The notes under the pieces: model-generated
What the model saw: the letters and a program-made list of their open reading frames with translations, nothing else
Databases searched by the model: none
What the model was told of the DNA's origin: nothing
Made by a program: the position numbers and the translations under genes
In this document: positions 17,637 through 27,266 of the stretch, one piece after another
Layout: each line of letters opens with the position of its first letter
How positions within the stretch are numbered: the first letter of the stretch is position 1
Origin: Paranoxybacillus vitaminiphilus
Lineage (GTDB): Bacteria; Bacillota; Bacilli; Bacillales; Anoxybacillaceae
Length of the DNA stretch: 64,000 nucleotides
Reading direction: 5' to 3'
Assembly: GCF_003259935.1 (NCBI RefSeq)
Contig: NZ_QLMH01000010.1
Location: forward strand, 1 to 64,000

Positions 17637-18432
17637 TTTTCTCATCCCCTTCCGTGAACGTAATCAATGATGCCACACGTTCACCAATCAGCTTGTATCC
17701 TTCTTTGTTCGGGTGGAATTTATCGCTATACAAATAGTCATTTACATTCAGTTCAAACAAATCAAAGGTTGGAACCGCAATGATATTCGGATAGTTTGCG
17801 GCAGCTTCTGCTGACTGAAAATTCCATTCACGCACCACAGCCGAGGTTGTTTTTGCATCCGTAAGGTCGTTAAACGGATTATAAAGGCTTATGTAAAACA
17901 CAACCGCATCCGGATTTAAGTGGCGAATCGTTTTGAAAATGGTATGGAGATTTCGCAAATAATCAGCTTTTGCTTGATTCATTCGTTCAAGCGAAAAGTT
18001 ACTTAGTGCTTCTCCGCTTTGAAACAAGTCATTTCCACCAATCGTCATTAGAATAATATCGGCCTGCTTGATTTGTCGTTGTACTTCGATTTGTTGAAGC
18101 TGAGAAACTAAACCAGCGGAACGTTGTCCTTTAATGGCTAAGTTTTTCACGCGGATCGTTTGTTTTGTCTTTGTTTGCAGCTCATCTGCTACATAACCGA
18201 CATACCCTTTTCCGCTTTCATCCCCCGTTCCCCGGGTTAACGAATCTCCAAGGGCTACGATATGGAAGCCATCCTCTTTTTCTTCAGCAACGTTTTCTAA
18301 CGAAATTTTTTTCACTGGTGATGATGCTTCATAAAAAAATTGATCTTTTATCGCAAGTCCAAGCCCTGCCATCCATAATCCACTTGAAAAAATTGCGAGA
18401 GCGGCGATTATTTTCACCACATTCACTTTCAC
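17629..18432 (-). CDS. SGNH/GDSL-family hydrolase, membrane-anchored
   Basis: A 267-residue esterase/lipase-type hydrolase. A hydrophobic N-terminal segment (residues ~6-24) anchors or secretes it. The four SGNH blocks are visible: GDSLTRGTGD (Ser~62), Gly in KGQRSAG, GGNDLF (~135) and SDKFHPNKEGY with the Asp/His pair near the end. It resembles B. subtilis YpmR-like proteins. Start is GTG after AAAGGATGG. Its overlap with the ABC genes suggests that it acts on the exported substrate outside the membrane, but that is inference. Confidence 0.85.
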   Translation of the reverse strand: MKVNVVKIIAALAIFSSGLWMAGLGLAIKDQFFYEASSPVKKISLENVAEEKEDGFHIVALGDSLTRGTGDESGKGYVGYVADELQTKTKQTIRVKNLAIKGQRSAGLVSQLQQIEVQRQIKQADIILMTIGGNDLFQSGEALSNFSLERMNQAKADYLRNLHTIFKTIRHLNPDAVVFYISLYNPFNDLTDAKTTSAVVREWNFQSAEAAANYPNIIAVPTFDLFELNVNDYLYSDKFHPNKEGYKLIGERVASLITFTEGDEKND

Positions 18433-18580
18433 AGAACCATCCTTTCATGCTATAGCGTTATCTCATTTAGTTTCATCATACATCATCGGCACTGATAAAG
18501 CATTTACTAAGTGTGCTTCACCTCAAGTATAAACTTGATTATAAAATTGATGTGCATCATCTTACAAACTGCATGAAAGC

Positions 18581-18621
18581 AAAAAAAAACGAGCCGCTCA
18601 ATGAGTGACTCGTTTTTTGTA
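18581..18621 (-). terminator. Intrinsic terminator of glnA
   Basis: Arms ACGAGTCACTCA and TGAGCGGCTCGT (one mismatch) are followed by nine T residues on the minus strand. Confidence 0.85.
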
Positions 18622-18637
18622 TAAATGTACTTCGCAT

Positions 18638-20002
18638 TTAAAACTTAGCCTGATAGTTTTTGATTTCCCATGTGTGTACAGCTGTGCGATAGCTGTCCCA
18701 CTCGGCTTTTTTCATCGCTACATATTCACTGAATACATGTTCACCTAGGGTTTCACGGCCGATTGTACCGTTTTCCAATTCTTGAATCGCTGCTCCTAAG
18801 CTGCCAGGTAAATTTTCGATTCCGAGCTCTTGACGACGCTCTTCTGTCATGTGGAAAATATCTTCGTCAATTGGCGCCGGTGCCTGTAATTCTCTTTCAA
18901 TACCATCAAGACCTGCTACCGCAATGACGGCAAATGCTAAGTACGGGTTTGCCGATGGGTCTGGACAGCGAAGCTCTACGCGAGTTGCTAAACCTTTTTT
19001 CGCTGGAATACGAATTAACGCTGAACGGTTTGAAGCGGACCAAGCGATATAACAAGGCGCTTCATATCCCGGCACAAGACGTTTGTACGAGTTCACTAAT
19101 GGATTAGTGATAGCCGCAAAGCTTTTGACGTTTTCAATTAATCCGGCGATAAATTGGTAAGCTGTTTCAGAAAGTTGGTTTTCATCGGCCGGATCAAAGA
19201 ACGCATTTTCACTTCCTTTAAAGAAAGACATGTTAACGTGCATACCAGAACCGTTAATTCCAAACACCGGCTTCGGCATAAATGTTGCACGTAAACCAAA
19301 TTGGCTTGCAATCGTTTTGACTACCCATTTATACGTTGTTGCATTATCTGCAGAACGCAATGCATCGGCGTATTTGAAATTGATTTCATGCTGCCCTTCC
19401 GCTACTTCATGGTGAGAAGCTTCAATCGTAAAGCCCATTGCTTTTAATGCACGGTAAATTTCTAAACGAACACGCTCACCAAGATCTTTTGGAGACGGCT
19501 CGAAGTACCCGCCGCTATCATGTAATTCTGTTGTTGGGTTACCGTTTTCGTCTGCTTTAAATAAGAAGAACTCTAACTCTGGACCGACAGAGATTGTAAA
19601 CCCTTTTTCGGCTGCACGTTTAACCGTCTTTTTTAGCACGTTACGCGGGTCGCCTTCAAATAATGTTCCATCAGGATTGGTAACAGAGCAAAGGAAACGA
19701 GCTTCAGCATATCCATCTTCCACTGTCCAAGGCAACACAGCAAACGTATTTAAATCAGGAAGAAGGTAGAGGTCTGATTTATTTATTGGAGAAAATCCTT
19801 TGATTGAAGAACCGTCGAACATGATTTTCCCTTCAACTACGTCTTCTAACTGCTCGGCTGTCACTGTCACATGCTTTAAAATCCCTTCGATGTCAACAAA
19901 TTGCAAATGAAGAAGCTCAACATTTTTTTGTTTGATCGTTTCTTTAATTTGTTCAAGAATCGCCGTATCATTGTTTACTTGAGAAAGAGTTGCTTTCGTC
20001 AT
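18638..20002 (-). CDS. glnA: Glutamine synthetase, type I (GlnA paralogue)
   Basis: Makes glutamine from glutamate, ammonia and ATP; the active form is a dodecamer. The 454 residues carry the family blocks MFDGSSIKGF (61-70), GPELEFFLF, EASHHEVAEGQHEI, the NGSGMHVN loop and ATRVELRCPDPSANPY. Start ATG 20002 is preferred (GTGAGG upstream, family-like N terminus) over an extended frame to 20119. Two points are odd. No glnR precedes it, unlike the usual glnRA operon. The residue matching Arg62 of B. subtilis GlnA, needed for glutamine feedback inhibition, is Pro72 (GFSPINKSD against GFVRIEESD). It may be a second, differently controlled enzyme. Activity itself looks intact. Confidence 0.93.
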   Translation of the reverse strand: MTKATLSQVNNDTAILEQIKETIKQKNVELLHLQFVDIEGILKHVTVTAEQLEDVVEGKIMFDGSSIKGFSPINKSDLYLLPDLNTFAVLPWTVEDGYAEARFLCSVTNPDGTLFEGDPRNVLKKTVKRAAEKGFTISVGPELEFFLFKADENGNPTTELHDSGGYFEPSPKDLGERVRLEIYRALKAMGFTIEASHHEVAEGQHEINFKYADALRSADNATTYKWVVKTIASQFGLRATFMPKPVFGINGSGMHVNMSFFKGSENAFFDPADENQLSETAYQFIAGLIENVKSFAAITNPLVNSYKRLVPGYEAPCYIAWSASNRSALIRIPAKKGLATRVELRCPDPSANPYLAFAVIAVAGLDGIERELQAPAPIDEDIFHMTEERRQELGIENLPGSLGAAIQELENGTIGRETLGEHVFSEYVAMKKAEWDSYRTAVHTWEIKNYQAKF

Positions 20003-20268
20003 GTTACGTAACCTCACATTCTTGCGTCTATTTTTTTTACATGACTCTATTATATTGAAACACTTCATCTTTGACAATATATTTTCTATAAATTTTTCTG
20101 TATTTTTATAACTTTTCAACCGAAAGCGTTTTCGTATATCTGCATCATAACTATGTTATTTTAAAACCATTTCATTATCCTTTAAAGCGATGTTCCTTAT
20201 ATAAACCACATCGTTAATACGCATATTAATACATTACCATTTTATAATTTTTACATTTGCAATCTTAT
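20003..20268. other. glnA upstream region
   Basis: No gene is seen. I looked for a TnrA/GlnR site (TGTNAN7TNACA) and found none that fits well. The glnA promoter could not be placed with confidence. Confidence 0.4.
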
Positions 20269-20302
20269 GAAAAAACAGCGCGATTAATCGCGCTGTTTTT
20301 TC
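20269..20302. terminator. Bidirectional terminator between glnA upstream region and yitT-like gene
   Basis: A perfect 17+17 palindrome: TGAAAAAACAGCGCGAT and its complement, with A and T runs on both sides. It should end yitT transcripts on the minus strand. Confidence 0.85.
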
Positions 20303-20361
20303 ATTCTTTCTTTGTTATTTACCGCTAACCTTACGTATTTTAACGGCAAACATGATACTTG

Positions 20362-20952
20362 TCAGAAAGTGAAGATTCCTCCTGCTTTTCGATTGATGGA
20401 AGTAAATATGGTTGTTACCACTCCAACGACAGTGACTACTACTAGCGAATATAGAAAAATATCAAGTCCGACAATCCAGCTTCCGCAAAAAAGGACAATG
20501 CCGTCGATAATAAAAATGAGAATGCCGACATTATAGTTTGTGAGTTTAGAGATGAACTGTGCTAATAAATCCGTTCCGCCTGTGCTCGTTTCATGGCGCA
20601 GCATAAGACCAATTCCTGCCCCAACGAGTACTCCGCCGATGATGGAGCTGAAAAGAATAGGGAGTTTGAGACTTCCCCTTAATGGAGAGAGGACATCGAT
20701 CATAAACGACGAAAATAACATACCGTGCAAACTGTTATAAAAATACGGCCGATAATAAATCCATGCAATGACATAAAGCGGGATGCTCAGCAAAATAATC
20801 GTCAGCCCGACTTTTACATTCCATATGTATTTAATGATTAAACTAATGCCAATCATTCCCCCATCCAGCAACTCATACGGAACTAAAAATACATTAATTC
20901 CGAGTCCTAACAAAATACTCCCTGCAATAATCGCCATGGCTTTTTTCATCAT
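20362..20952 (-). CDS. YitT-family membrane protein lacking the C-terminal domain
   Basis: A 196-residue integral membrane protein with five or six hydrophobic segments. It shows the YitT/DUF161 pattern GxxLxGLGINVFLVPYELLDGG (~10-30) and RHETSTGGTDLLAQ (~118). Most YitT proteins are ~280 residues with a cytosolic DUF2179 domain; this one ends after the membrane part, as some short members do. The start at 20952 has AGGGAG upstream; an ATG nine codons earlier has none. Transport function of the family is unproven. Confidence 0.8.
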   Translation of the reverse strand: MMKKAMAIIAGSILLGLGINVFLVPYELLDGGMIGISLIIKYIWNVKVGLTIILLSIPLYVIAWIYYRPYFYNSLHGMLFSSFMIDVLSPLRGSLKLPILFSSIIGGVLVGAGIGLMLRHETSTGGTDLLAQFISKLTNYNVGILIFIIDGIVLFCGSWIVGLDIFLYSLVVVTVVGVVTTIFTSINRKAGGIFTF

Positions 20953-21152
20953 TTTTTCTCTCCCTAATTTATGCGGCATTGTTTCTACTTAATATGTATG
21001 TCCTAAATAAAAAGAACTTGTCTCTTGATAAAAAATAAGAATAGGCCTATATGCGGCTTTCCAATTGAGGAATTCGTACATTTAGCATAAGTTGACATAA
21101 TAATATTCTTGTAAATATAACAATGCAGTGCATGCTCCATGCTCAAAAAAGC

Positions 21153-21185
21153 TAAAAAAACACAGCCAAAACGAACCGGCTGTCC
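21153..21185 (-). terminator. Intrinsic terminator of the capA-like gene
   Basis: ACAGCC and GGCTGT arms with a 10-base loop, followed by GTTTTTTT on the minus strand. Confidence 0.75.
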
Positions 21186-21190
21186 CTATG

Positions 21191-22330
21191 TTAATGTTTC
21201 ATTTCATAAGCGACCCATGTAGGTTTGTTAATTTTTGCTGACAAATTGACAATTTTTGTTTTTACTCTTTGCGCATCTTCTCCTGCTAACGGAGTTGGCT
21301 GATAGTTGTTTCTTGTTGTAACAGAGGAAATGCGAAATGGAATAATATGAATCTCTTTTTGATTGGTTAGTTGACCGTTTTGAAAATAAAAAGTTTGCTG
21401 GAAGATAAAAGTATCTTTATCACTTGGATTTTTATTTCCGCCAAACATAAAGTTCCCCAAGCTGTAAACAATAAACTTCCCTTTATATTCTTCGATCCCT
21501 TGAATGACATGGGGATGATGGCCGACAACTAAATCCGCTCCGCTATCGATCGTAAAACGGCCTAATGACTTTTGCGCCTCATTAGGAACGTAGCTTCTTT
21601 CCTCGCCCCAATGAAAATGAACGAGAACGATATTCGCCCCTTCCTCCCTCAATAAGCGAATATCATTGGAAATTTGCGTGCGAATCATATCATCATCATT
21701 CCATCCTTCGTAACCGAGCGCGCCGATTTTCACTCCTTTTATAGTCGTTAACAGTTTATGTTCGTAACCAAAATAACCGATATTCTCTCTTTTAAGGCTT
21801 GCAATCGTGTCTTCATACCCTTTTTGTAAATAGTCATGTGTATGGTTATTAGCCAAATTGACTGCTTCAATTCCTGCTAATGTCAAAATTTTTGCATATG
21901 CCGGGTCGCCTCGAAAACGAAATTTTTTCACCGCTTTTTGTGTGGATGCTGTTAAAGTTGTTTCTAGGTTAGCTGTTGTAAAATCATCACTTTTAAAAAT
22001 CGGCTCTATATTTTTCGTAAAAAAGTGAATACCGTTTTTTTCTGCTTCATGATCAAAGGAGTTTGTATATTCGTAATTTCCATCACGACCTAGCGTTACG
22101 TCACCCGCAGCGCTCAATGTGATACTTGTTTCCTTAACACTCGGTTCTTCTCGTTGTAATTGTTCCTTTTCTCGTTCTTTGTTTTCTTCGGGTTCGTTTC
22201 GTGAAGATTCTTTCGTCGTTTTGTCGACTGTTGTTTGTGTACGAAGGTCTTCAGTTTTATTGGTCATTGTGCTGCAGGCACATAAAAACGTGAATAAAGC
22301 AATCATAAAAATTCCACTCATAAATTTCAT
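21191..22330 (-). CDS. CapA-family lipoprotein (poly-gamma-glutamate capsule-type metallophosphoesterase fold)
   Basis: A 379-residue exported lipoprotein. The N terminus is a type II signal peptide with lipobox FLCAC (Cys~19), followed by a charged Glu/Lys-rich linker (~25-70). The CapA/PgsA domain then follows: AAGDVTLGRDGNYEY (~74), TANLETTLT, NLANNHTHDY, VHFHWGEERSY and VVGHHPHVIQG (~270), with the metal-ligand Asp/His/Asn set intact. In Bacillus CapA/PgsA helps make or anchor poly-gamma-glutamate; no pgsB or pgsC is nearby, so a role in another surface polymer is as likely. Monocistronic. Confidence 0.85.
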   Translation of the reverse strand: MKFMSGIFMIALFTFLCACSTMTNKTEDLRTQTTVDKTTKESSRNEPEENKEREKEQLQREEPSVKETSITLSAAGDVTLGRDGNYEYTNSFDHEAEKNGIHFFTKNIEPIFKSDDFTTANLETTLTASTQKAVKKFRFRGDPAYAKILTLAGIEAVNLANNHTHDYLQKGYEDTIASLKRENIGYFGYEHKLLTTIKGVKIGALGYEGWNDDDMIRTQISNDIRLLREEGANIVLVHFHWGEERSYVPNEAQKSLGRFTIDSGADLVVGHHPHVIQGIEEYKGKFIVYSLGNFMFGGNKNPSDKDTFIFQQTFYFQNGQLTNQKEIHIIPFRISSVTTRNNYQPTPLAGEDAQRVKTKIVNLSAKINKPTWVAYEMKH

Positions 22331-22454
22331 TGTTTCATAACCCTCTTCTCATGAAAAGTACTTATTAAAAATGCTATGTACATAAAAAATGGATAATGAT
22401 ATATTTTCGGTACTAGATCTATGAAACCCTTTTTTGGATTGATTTTTATTGATG

Positions 22455-22480
22455 ATTTAGAACATAGTTTTATTTTATAA
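22455..22480 (+). repeat. 26-nt exact repeat, copy 1
   Basis: Begins ATTTAGAACATAG and ends TTTTATAA; an identical 26-base copy lies at 62791-62816, 40 kb away. Both copies are intergenic. Its identity is unknown. Confidence 0.7.
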
Positions 22481-22504
22481 ATAAAAATAATTGCCTTACT
22501 ATAT

Positions 22505-22541
22505 AAAAAAGCTGCTCCTCGCGTTGAGGAACAGCTTTAGA
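22505..22541 (-). terminator. Intrinsic terminator of cadC-cadA
   Basis: On the minus strand GCTGTTCCTCAA pairs with GAGGAGCAGC and TTTTTT follows. A second hairpin (CATCAGTGG...CCACTGATG, 22554-22584) lies between it and the cadA stop. Confidence 0.75.
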
Positions 22542-22595
22542 TAAGTTCAACTAACATCAGTGGGGAATGAAGCCCTCCACTGATGAAGTTGCGCT

Positions 22596-24713
22596 TTATT
22601 CTTTTACTTTCATTAAGCGCAACGAATTGATAATGACAATGAGCGTTGCTCCCATATCGGCAAAAATGGCAAGCCATAATGTGAGCCAGCCCGGGACGAT
22701 TAAAATGAGCGCTAACATTTTAAGCCCTAAGGCGAATGCAATATTTTCTTTAATAATTCGCAACGTTTTTCGGCTTAAGCGAATCGTGTACGGCAATTTG
22801 GTTAGATCATCTGCCATTAAGGCGATATCAGCCGTCTCTAAAGCGGCATCCGTGCCTGCACCCCCCATGGCGATGCCTACTGTTGCAGCCGCCAATGCCG
22901 GTGCATCGTTTACGCCGTCACCTACCATCGCAACGCTGCCAAACTCTTCGCGCACCTTTTTAATCGTCGTTAGTTTATCTTGCGGCAGCAAATCCGCCTT
23001 TACTTCTGACAACTTCAGCTCATTGCCAATGGCTGTTGCTGTTTTATCGTTATCCCCTGTCAGCATGATCGTTTTATGAATCCCAAGTTTGTGCAGCGCT
23101 TGAATAACCGCTTTGGCACTTTCACGTATTTGATCAGCGACAACGAAGAGGCCGAGCAATTCCTTATTTGTGCCAAGCAGCATCACGGTTTTCCCCTCAG
23201 CTTGTAAACAGGAAATTCGTTCTTGTACATGAACTGGTAAAGTGAGAAACTCGGCAAATAACGCTGGGCTGCCGATATAGTAAACATTGCCGTTTACATT
23301 TGCTTTCGCACCTTTTCCTGTAATAGAACAGAAATCGACTGCTTGCCATTTTTCGATATCAACCGCTTTTCTTTCCGCTTCACGAAGAATCGCGGAAGCA
23401 AGCGGATGTTGCGAATGTCTTTCAATCGCGGCGGCGATTCCCAACAGTTCTACTTCGTCTATATCTTTTTGAATTAACTCCATATTCGTTACTTCTGGCG
23501 TTCCTTTCGTTAACGTCCCGGTTTTATCGAAAGCAATCGCTTTTAAACGCCCTGTTTCCTCTAAATGAATGCCGCCCTTAATTAAAACTCCTTTGCGTGC
23601 GGCATGGCCAATAGCTGTTACGATGGCAACCGGAGTGCTAATGACAAGGGCGCATGGACAGCCTACAACTAAGACCGCTAATCCGCGATAAATCCATTCT
23701 GACCAATCACCGTTCCATAATAACGGCGGCAATACAGCCAAACATAACGCAATGAGCATAATAGCCGGGGTATAATATTTCGCAAAGCGGTCGACAAATT
23801 GCTGCGACGGTGCCCGTTCGCCTTGAGCTTCTTCGACAAGGTGAATGATTTTGGCAATCGTTGTATCCTCCACCCGTTTCGTAACGCGCACTTCTAATGA
23901 ACCTTCTTCATTCAATGTTCCGGCAAACACTTCGTCTCCCGCTTGTTTATGAACAGGGATGGACTCCCCGGTAATCGCAGCCTGATTCACAGAAGATTGC
24001 CCTTTCACAACAATTCCGTCCATAGCGATTTTTTGTCCCGGCTTGATAATCATAATATCATCTATTTGAATATCCTCGACATCCACTTCATACTCTTTAC
24101 CCGCTTTACGAATGATCGCTTTTTTCGGGGCAATATCCATCAAGCTACGAATCGATTGCCGCGCTTTATCCATTGAATATCTCTCAAGCGCTTCACTTAA
24201 CGCGAACAGGAAGACGACAACCGCTCCTTCGCCCCATTCACCAATAAGAGCAGCGCCGATAATCGCTACGGTCATTAACGTTTTCATATCAAATCGGAGA
24301 CGGATAAGATTTAAAATCCCGGCTTTAAATAATTCATAACCACCGATCATGATGGAAAGAGCGAACAAGCCTATCGACAAAACGCTGTTTTCACCAGCGG
24401 TAAACTGTGCACTATAACCTAACAAAACAAATAAAGCAGAGATAGCGGTTGTGATGTTTGTACGTTTCTTCCAAAATGGTATTTGTTGTTCCTCTGCACG
24501 CTGCTTGACTGGTATCACTTTTATTCCGTCAAATGCTCCCGCTTTCTCAAGCTGCTCAATCGTCGCTTCGCCAAAAACCGTTATTTTCGAAGCACCAAAA
24601 TTAATTTGGGCATCGACAACCGTTTCAATCTCTTTTACGTTTCTTTCAAATTGTGCCGCGCAATTCGTGCAAGATAATCCTTGAAGACGGTATACTTGTT
24701 TTTTTGCCTCCAT
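22596..24713 (-). CDS. cadA: Heavy-metal P1B-type ATPase CadA (Cd2+/Zn2+/Pb2+ efflux)
   Basis: A 705-residue metal efflux pump of the cytoplasmic membrane. In order: an N-terminal HMA domain with [11 protein letters not shown] (Cys15, Cys18), membrane segments, the actuator TGES, the metal-binding CPC in [12 protein letters not shown] (~360), phosphorylation motif DKTGTLT, the ATP-site HP pair in [10 protein letters not shown] and the hinge [13 protein letters not shown] with a single HMA domain is typical of Cd/Zn pumps. The ATG at 24713 is one base after the cadC stop, with GGGAG inside the cadC end, so expression is coupled to the regulator. Confidence 0.93.
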   Translation of the reverse strand: MEAKKQVYRLQGLSCTNCAAQFERNVKEIETVVDAQINFGASKITVFGEATIEQLEKAGAFDGIKVIPVKQRAEEQQIPFWKKRTNITTAISALFVLLGYSAQFTAGENSVLSIGLFALSIMIGGYELFKAGILNLIRLRFDMKTLMTVAIIGAALIGEWGEGAVVVFLFALSEALERYSMDKARQSIRSLMDIAPKKAIIRKAGKEYEVDVEDIQIDDIMIIKPGQKIAMDGIVVKGQSSVNQAAITGESIPVHKQAGDEVFAGTLNEEGSLEVRVTKRVEDTTIAKIIHLVEEAQGERAPSQQFVDRFAKYYTPAIMLIALCLAVLPPLLWNGDWSEWIYRGLAVLVVGCPCALVISTPVAIVTAIGHAARKGVLIKGGIHLEETGRLKAIAFDKTGTLTKGTPEVTNMELIQKDIDEVELLGIAAAIERHSQHPLASAILREAERKAVDIEKWQAVDFCSITGKGAKANVNGNVYYIGSPALFAEFLTLPVHVQERISCLQAEGKTVMLLGTNKELLGLFVVADQIRESAKAVIQALHKLGIHKTIMLTGDNDKTATAIGNELKLSEVKADLLPQDKLTTIKKVREEFGSVAMVGDGVNDAPALAAATVGIAMGGAGTDAALETADIALMADDLTKLPYTIRLSRKTLRIIKENIAFALGLKMLALILIVPGWLTLWLAIFADMGATLIVIINSLRLMKVKE

Positions 24714-24714
24714 T

Positions 24715-25083
24715 TTAGTCCATCTCCCTTGCATGCAACAAAGCGATCGATACTAACTGACGAACATGGTCGTCCTTCAGCGAATAAAACACTAATTTTC
24801 CTTCTTTGCGGTATTTGGCTAGCCCCATGTTGCGCAGAAAACGTAAGTGGTGGGAAGCGGTGGCCGTTGTCGAACCGATAATGTTCGCTACATCACAGAC
24901 GCATAGTTCCTCTTCCAGCGTCAATGCATAAGCAATTTTTAAGCGTGTCGCATCCGATAACGCTTTAAACAGCAGTTCGACCCCATCCACCTCGTCAATG
25001 CGCTGTTTTAATGCATTGACTTTTTGCTCATCAAAACAAAAGATTTCACATGTATCCCCTTGTTTTACCGTTTCTTTTGCCAT
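24715..25083 (-). CDS. cadC: ArsR/SmtB-family metal-responsive repressor CadC
   Basis: A 122-residue winged-helix repressor that leaves DNA when Cd2+, Pb2+ or Zn2+ binds. The cysteines of the CadC metal site are present: Cys12 and Cys16 (TCEIFCF) in the N-terminal arm and Cys61/Cys63 (ELCVCD) in the alpha helix. The recognition helix is [16 protein letters not shown]. Start 25083 is chosen for AAGGTGAT upstream; an ATG seven codons earlier lacks a site and would lengthen the arm. First gene of the cadCA operon and almost surely its own repressor. Confidence 0.93.
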   Translation of the reverse strand: MAKETVKQGDTCEIFCFDEQKVNALKQRIDEVDGVELLFKALSDATRLKIAYALTLEEELCVCDVANIIGSTTATASHHLRFLRNMGLAKYRKEGKLVFYSLKDDHVRQLVSIALLHAREMD

Positions 25084-25097
25084 CCTATCACCTTCAA

Positions 25098-25171
25098 CAT
25101 TCAAATATTCATTTTAATATTATTGTATATGTTTTTTCTTTTCATTGTCAATTATATATTCAAATGATTAT
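25098..25171 (-). promoter_or_regulatory. cadC promoter with putative CadC operators
   Basis: Minus-strand TTGACA (25146-25151) and TACAAT (25122-25127) are 18 bp apart. ATTCAAAT occurs on both sides (25100-25107 within ACATTCAAATATTCAT, and 25157-25164 within ATATTCAAATGATTATT), resembling the TATTCAAATA operator half of cad systems. Confidence 0.65.
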
Positions 25172-25228
25172 TAGATTATTTTTTCCATTTATAGTGAATT
25201 TTCATGAATTTCTAATGCTATTCCTTAT

Positions 25229-25268
25229 GCAAAAAGGGATATCTCAAGTTGTGAGACATCCCTTTTGC
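25229..25268 (-). terminator. Intrinsic terminator of the ytr-like operon
   Basis: GCAAAAGGGATGTCTCA and TGAGATATCCCTTTTTGC form a near-perfect hairpin just after the permease stop. Confidence 0.8.
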
Positions 25269-25280
25269 TATTAAAGATGC

Positions 25281-27266
25281 TTATTTTGCAAAATGTTTAC
25301 GAATAAACTCAGGTGCGTACTGTTTATCGATTGGTTCAATTTTTATGTTAGAAGTTCCCTTATAATAAAACCCAATGATATACTCCGGTATTTCATCGTT
25401 AGAACCAACTTGCTGTAAACATTCCTCAAGCTGCTGGGAATTGTGAATACGCAATGCGTCTTGATGTTGAGCGGCTTGTTCGAAATTGATTTCTCCATAT
25501 CGATTGCCTTCCGTGTTTTTTATAATAACGGCATGCGTGAAATCATCAGCCGTCTCTCTTGCTTTGGCAAACCCATTTTCCTTCAGCCATTCATCGAGGC
25601 GAGCGTACGATTTTTTCCAAGTAACGTTCATTCGTTCGTTATTGTCCCAAACTAATTCGATATCTCCCCACGGATAACGTTCATCAAATATTTGCTCCGC
25701 TGTTTCACTCTCTAATTCTGATCTCAAGATGGCAACGAACTCTTTCATCTGCTCTTTATTTGTGATATACGTCGTTGCCGTCCATCCGCTGTGCGGTTGA
25801 ATCGTAATTTTATCAAGGCCTGATACATCTTGTTTCTTTAGCAATGGATAGTGAATTTGCTTATATTCTTTTGATTCAATAATCGGTTTATAGAAAGATT
25901 TATATTTTTCAAACGGAATGACATATGAGCGGACCATTTTGCTGCCGTCCTTTAACTCATAGCCAAATACAACCGGACGACTATTAAATGTTGTCTCCTT
26001 CACTAACTCTTTATCTTTAATGATTTGCTGATGAAGCAAATAAATGTTTTTCATATTTTCCTTTGTCGCAAAAAACGGTTTAGGAAAAGCATATCCAGAA
26101 CGCTCGTTGTATGTAACAACCATTTTTTCCTCAGCAAGATAGTAAATCTCTTCGCTAAAATAAATTCGTTCAATTTCAGCTAGCGAAGGAAGGCGCTTTT
26201 CATATCCTATCATGTCAATCTTTAAAAAAATACCAATGACCAGCATACTAATCACAAAATATAGATATCCTTTCCATTTATGAAAGACGCGCCACGTTTT
26301 TTCTAAGATCATTTCCGCTACAAAATAACCGAGCGCTGAGGCTGTCGTATAACCAAACAAAACCCACGCGAAATGATTTTGTGTTTCGCCAAAATATAAC
26401 CCGCCAACAAGCATAAAGCAAAACGCCGCTCCGTATTTAAAAATCGGGCGAAGCGAGCGAAAGGCAATGGCTTGGCCGGCTGCTTCGATATTACGCTTTT
26501 TATACCCCCATAAAGATAACGCAAAAAATACGACAATGAGGACAAGATAAGCAGCAATTTCTGTCCACGTTAACGGCCGATGTGCCAGTTCAAACGCACG
26601 AAACAGCGGGACAATTCTTTCAATATTTTGATTTAAATAATATTCCGCGGAAAAGCCGTATAAGAAATATTTTACATTCATTACTACTAATACGGTAATG
26701 CCGGCCGGAAATATGAGCATAATATAAAACAAAACTCCCTGCAGAACTGACATTCCCGTAACCATTCCGATAAACACACTGGCAAAGAAAACAAGCAATT
26801 CGATTAAAAATGTCGTCCCGATCCAGCGGGCAATTTTATAAACAGATAAAAAGTAGTCAAGGTCCAAAGCGCTTTGCAAGAATAACAGAATCGCTGCCGT
26901 TATGACAATCGGGAGGAATAATACGAGCAGTGAAAAACATAAGTGATAATAAAACAAGGATGGACGCCGAAACGGCAAACTATGAATATAATCAGCAGAG
27001 AGTTTGACATGCAAATAGCGAAAAATAAAAATCGCTAATAAAACAGGAATCGTAAACATAATCAACACTTGAAATTCTTGTGAAATGGAAAAGACATTTT
27101 TCCAATAAGTCTCATAATACGGCCGGCGCTCGTTTGTGTAAACCATTAAAATTTGCAAAGGCAAGGCAAAACATAAAACAAGAAGATGGACAAGCCCAAT
27201 CCAGCCGACATTTCTCATATTTTGCACGAAGATTCCGCGATTAAACGATAATGTTTTCGATGGCAT
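25281..27266 (-). CDS. ABC transporter permease of the YtrC/YtrD type, long form
   Basis: A 661-residue protein with an N-terminal set of about ten hydrophobic segments (~20-390, ending FVISMLVIGIFLKID) and a ~270-residue hydrophilic C-terminal part that seems to be extracytoplasmic. It has no ATPase motif and depends on the ATP-binding protein encoded just upstream, whose gene it overlaps by 26 bases. B. subtilis YtrC and YtrD are shorter; this looks like the long permease that replaces them in several Bacillaceae. The start at 27266 was chosen because the family-like membrane domain follows directly; upstream codons are basic and unlike it. The B. subtilis ytr operon responds to cell-wall antibiotics. 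Confidence 0.75.
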   Translation of the reverse strand: MPSKTLSFNRGIFVQNMRNVGWIGLVHLLVLCFALPLQILMVYTNERRPYYETYWKNVFSISQEFQVLIMFTIPVLLAIFIFRYLHVKLSADYIHSLPFRRPSLFYYHLCFSLLVLFLPIVITAAILLFLQSALDLDYFLSVYKIARWIGTTFLIELLVFFASVFIGMVTGMSVLQGVLFYIMLIFPAGITVLVVMNVKYFLYGFSAEYYLNQNIERIVPLFRAFELAHRPLTWTEIAAYLVLIVVFFALSLWGYKKRNIEAAGQAIAFRSLRPIFKYGAAFCFMLVGGLYFGETQNHFAWVLFGYTTASALGYFVAEMILEKTWRVFHKWKGYLYFVISMLVIGIFLKIDMIGYEKRLPSLAEIERIYFSEEIYYLAEEKMVVTYNERSGYAFPKPFFATKENMKNIYLLHQQIIKDKELVKETTFNSRPVVFGYELKDGSKMVRSYVIPFEKYKSFYKPIIESKEYKQIHYPLLKKQDVSGLDKITIQPHSGWTATTYITNKEQMKEFVAILRSELESETAEQIFDERYPWGDIELVWDNNERMNVTWKKSYARLDEWLKENGFAKARETADDFTHAVIIKNTEGNRYGEINFEQAAQHQDALRIHNSQQLEECLQQVGSNDEIPEYIIGFYYKGTSNIKIEPIDKQYAPEFIRKHFAK

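Noticed and set aside
20140-20170. TGTTATTTTAAAACC upstream of glnA as a TnrA/GlnR site
   Set aside because: The second half does not match TNACA at the required spacing.
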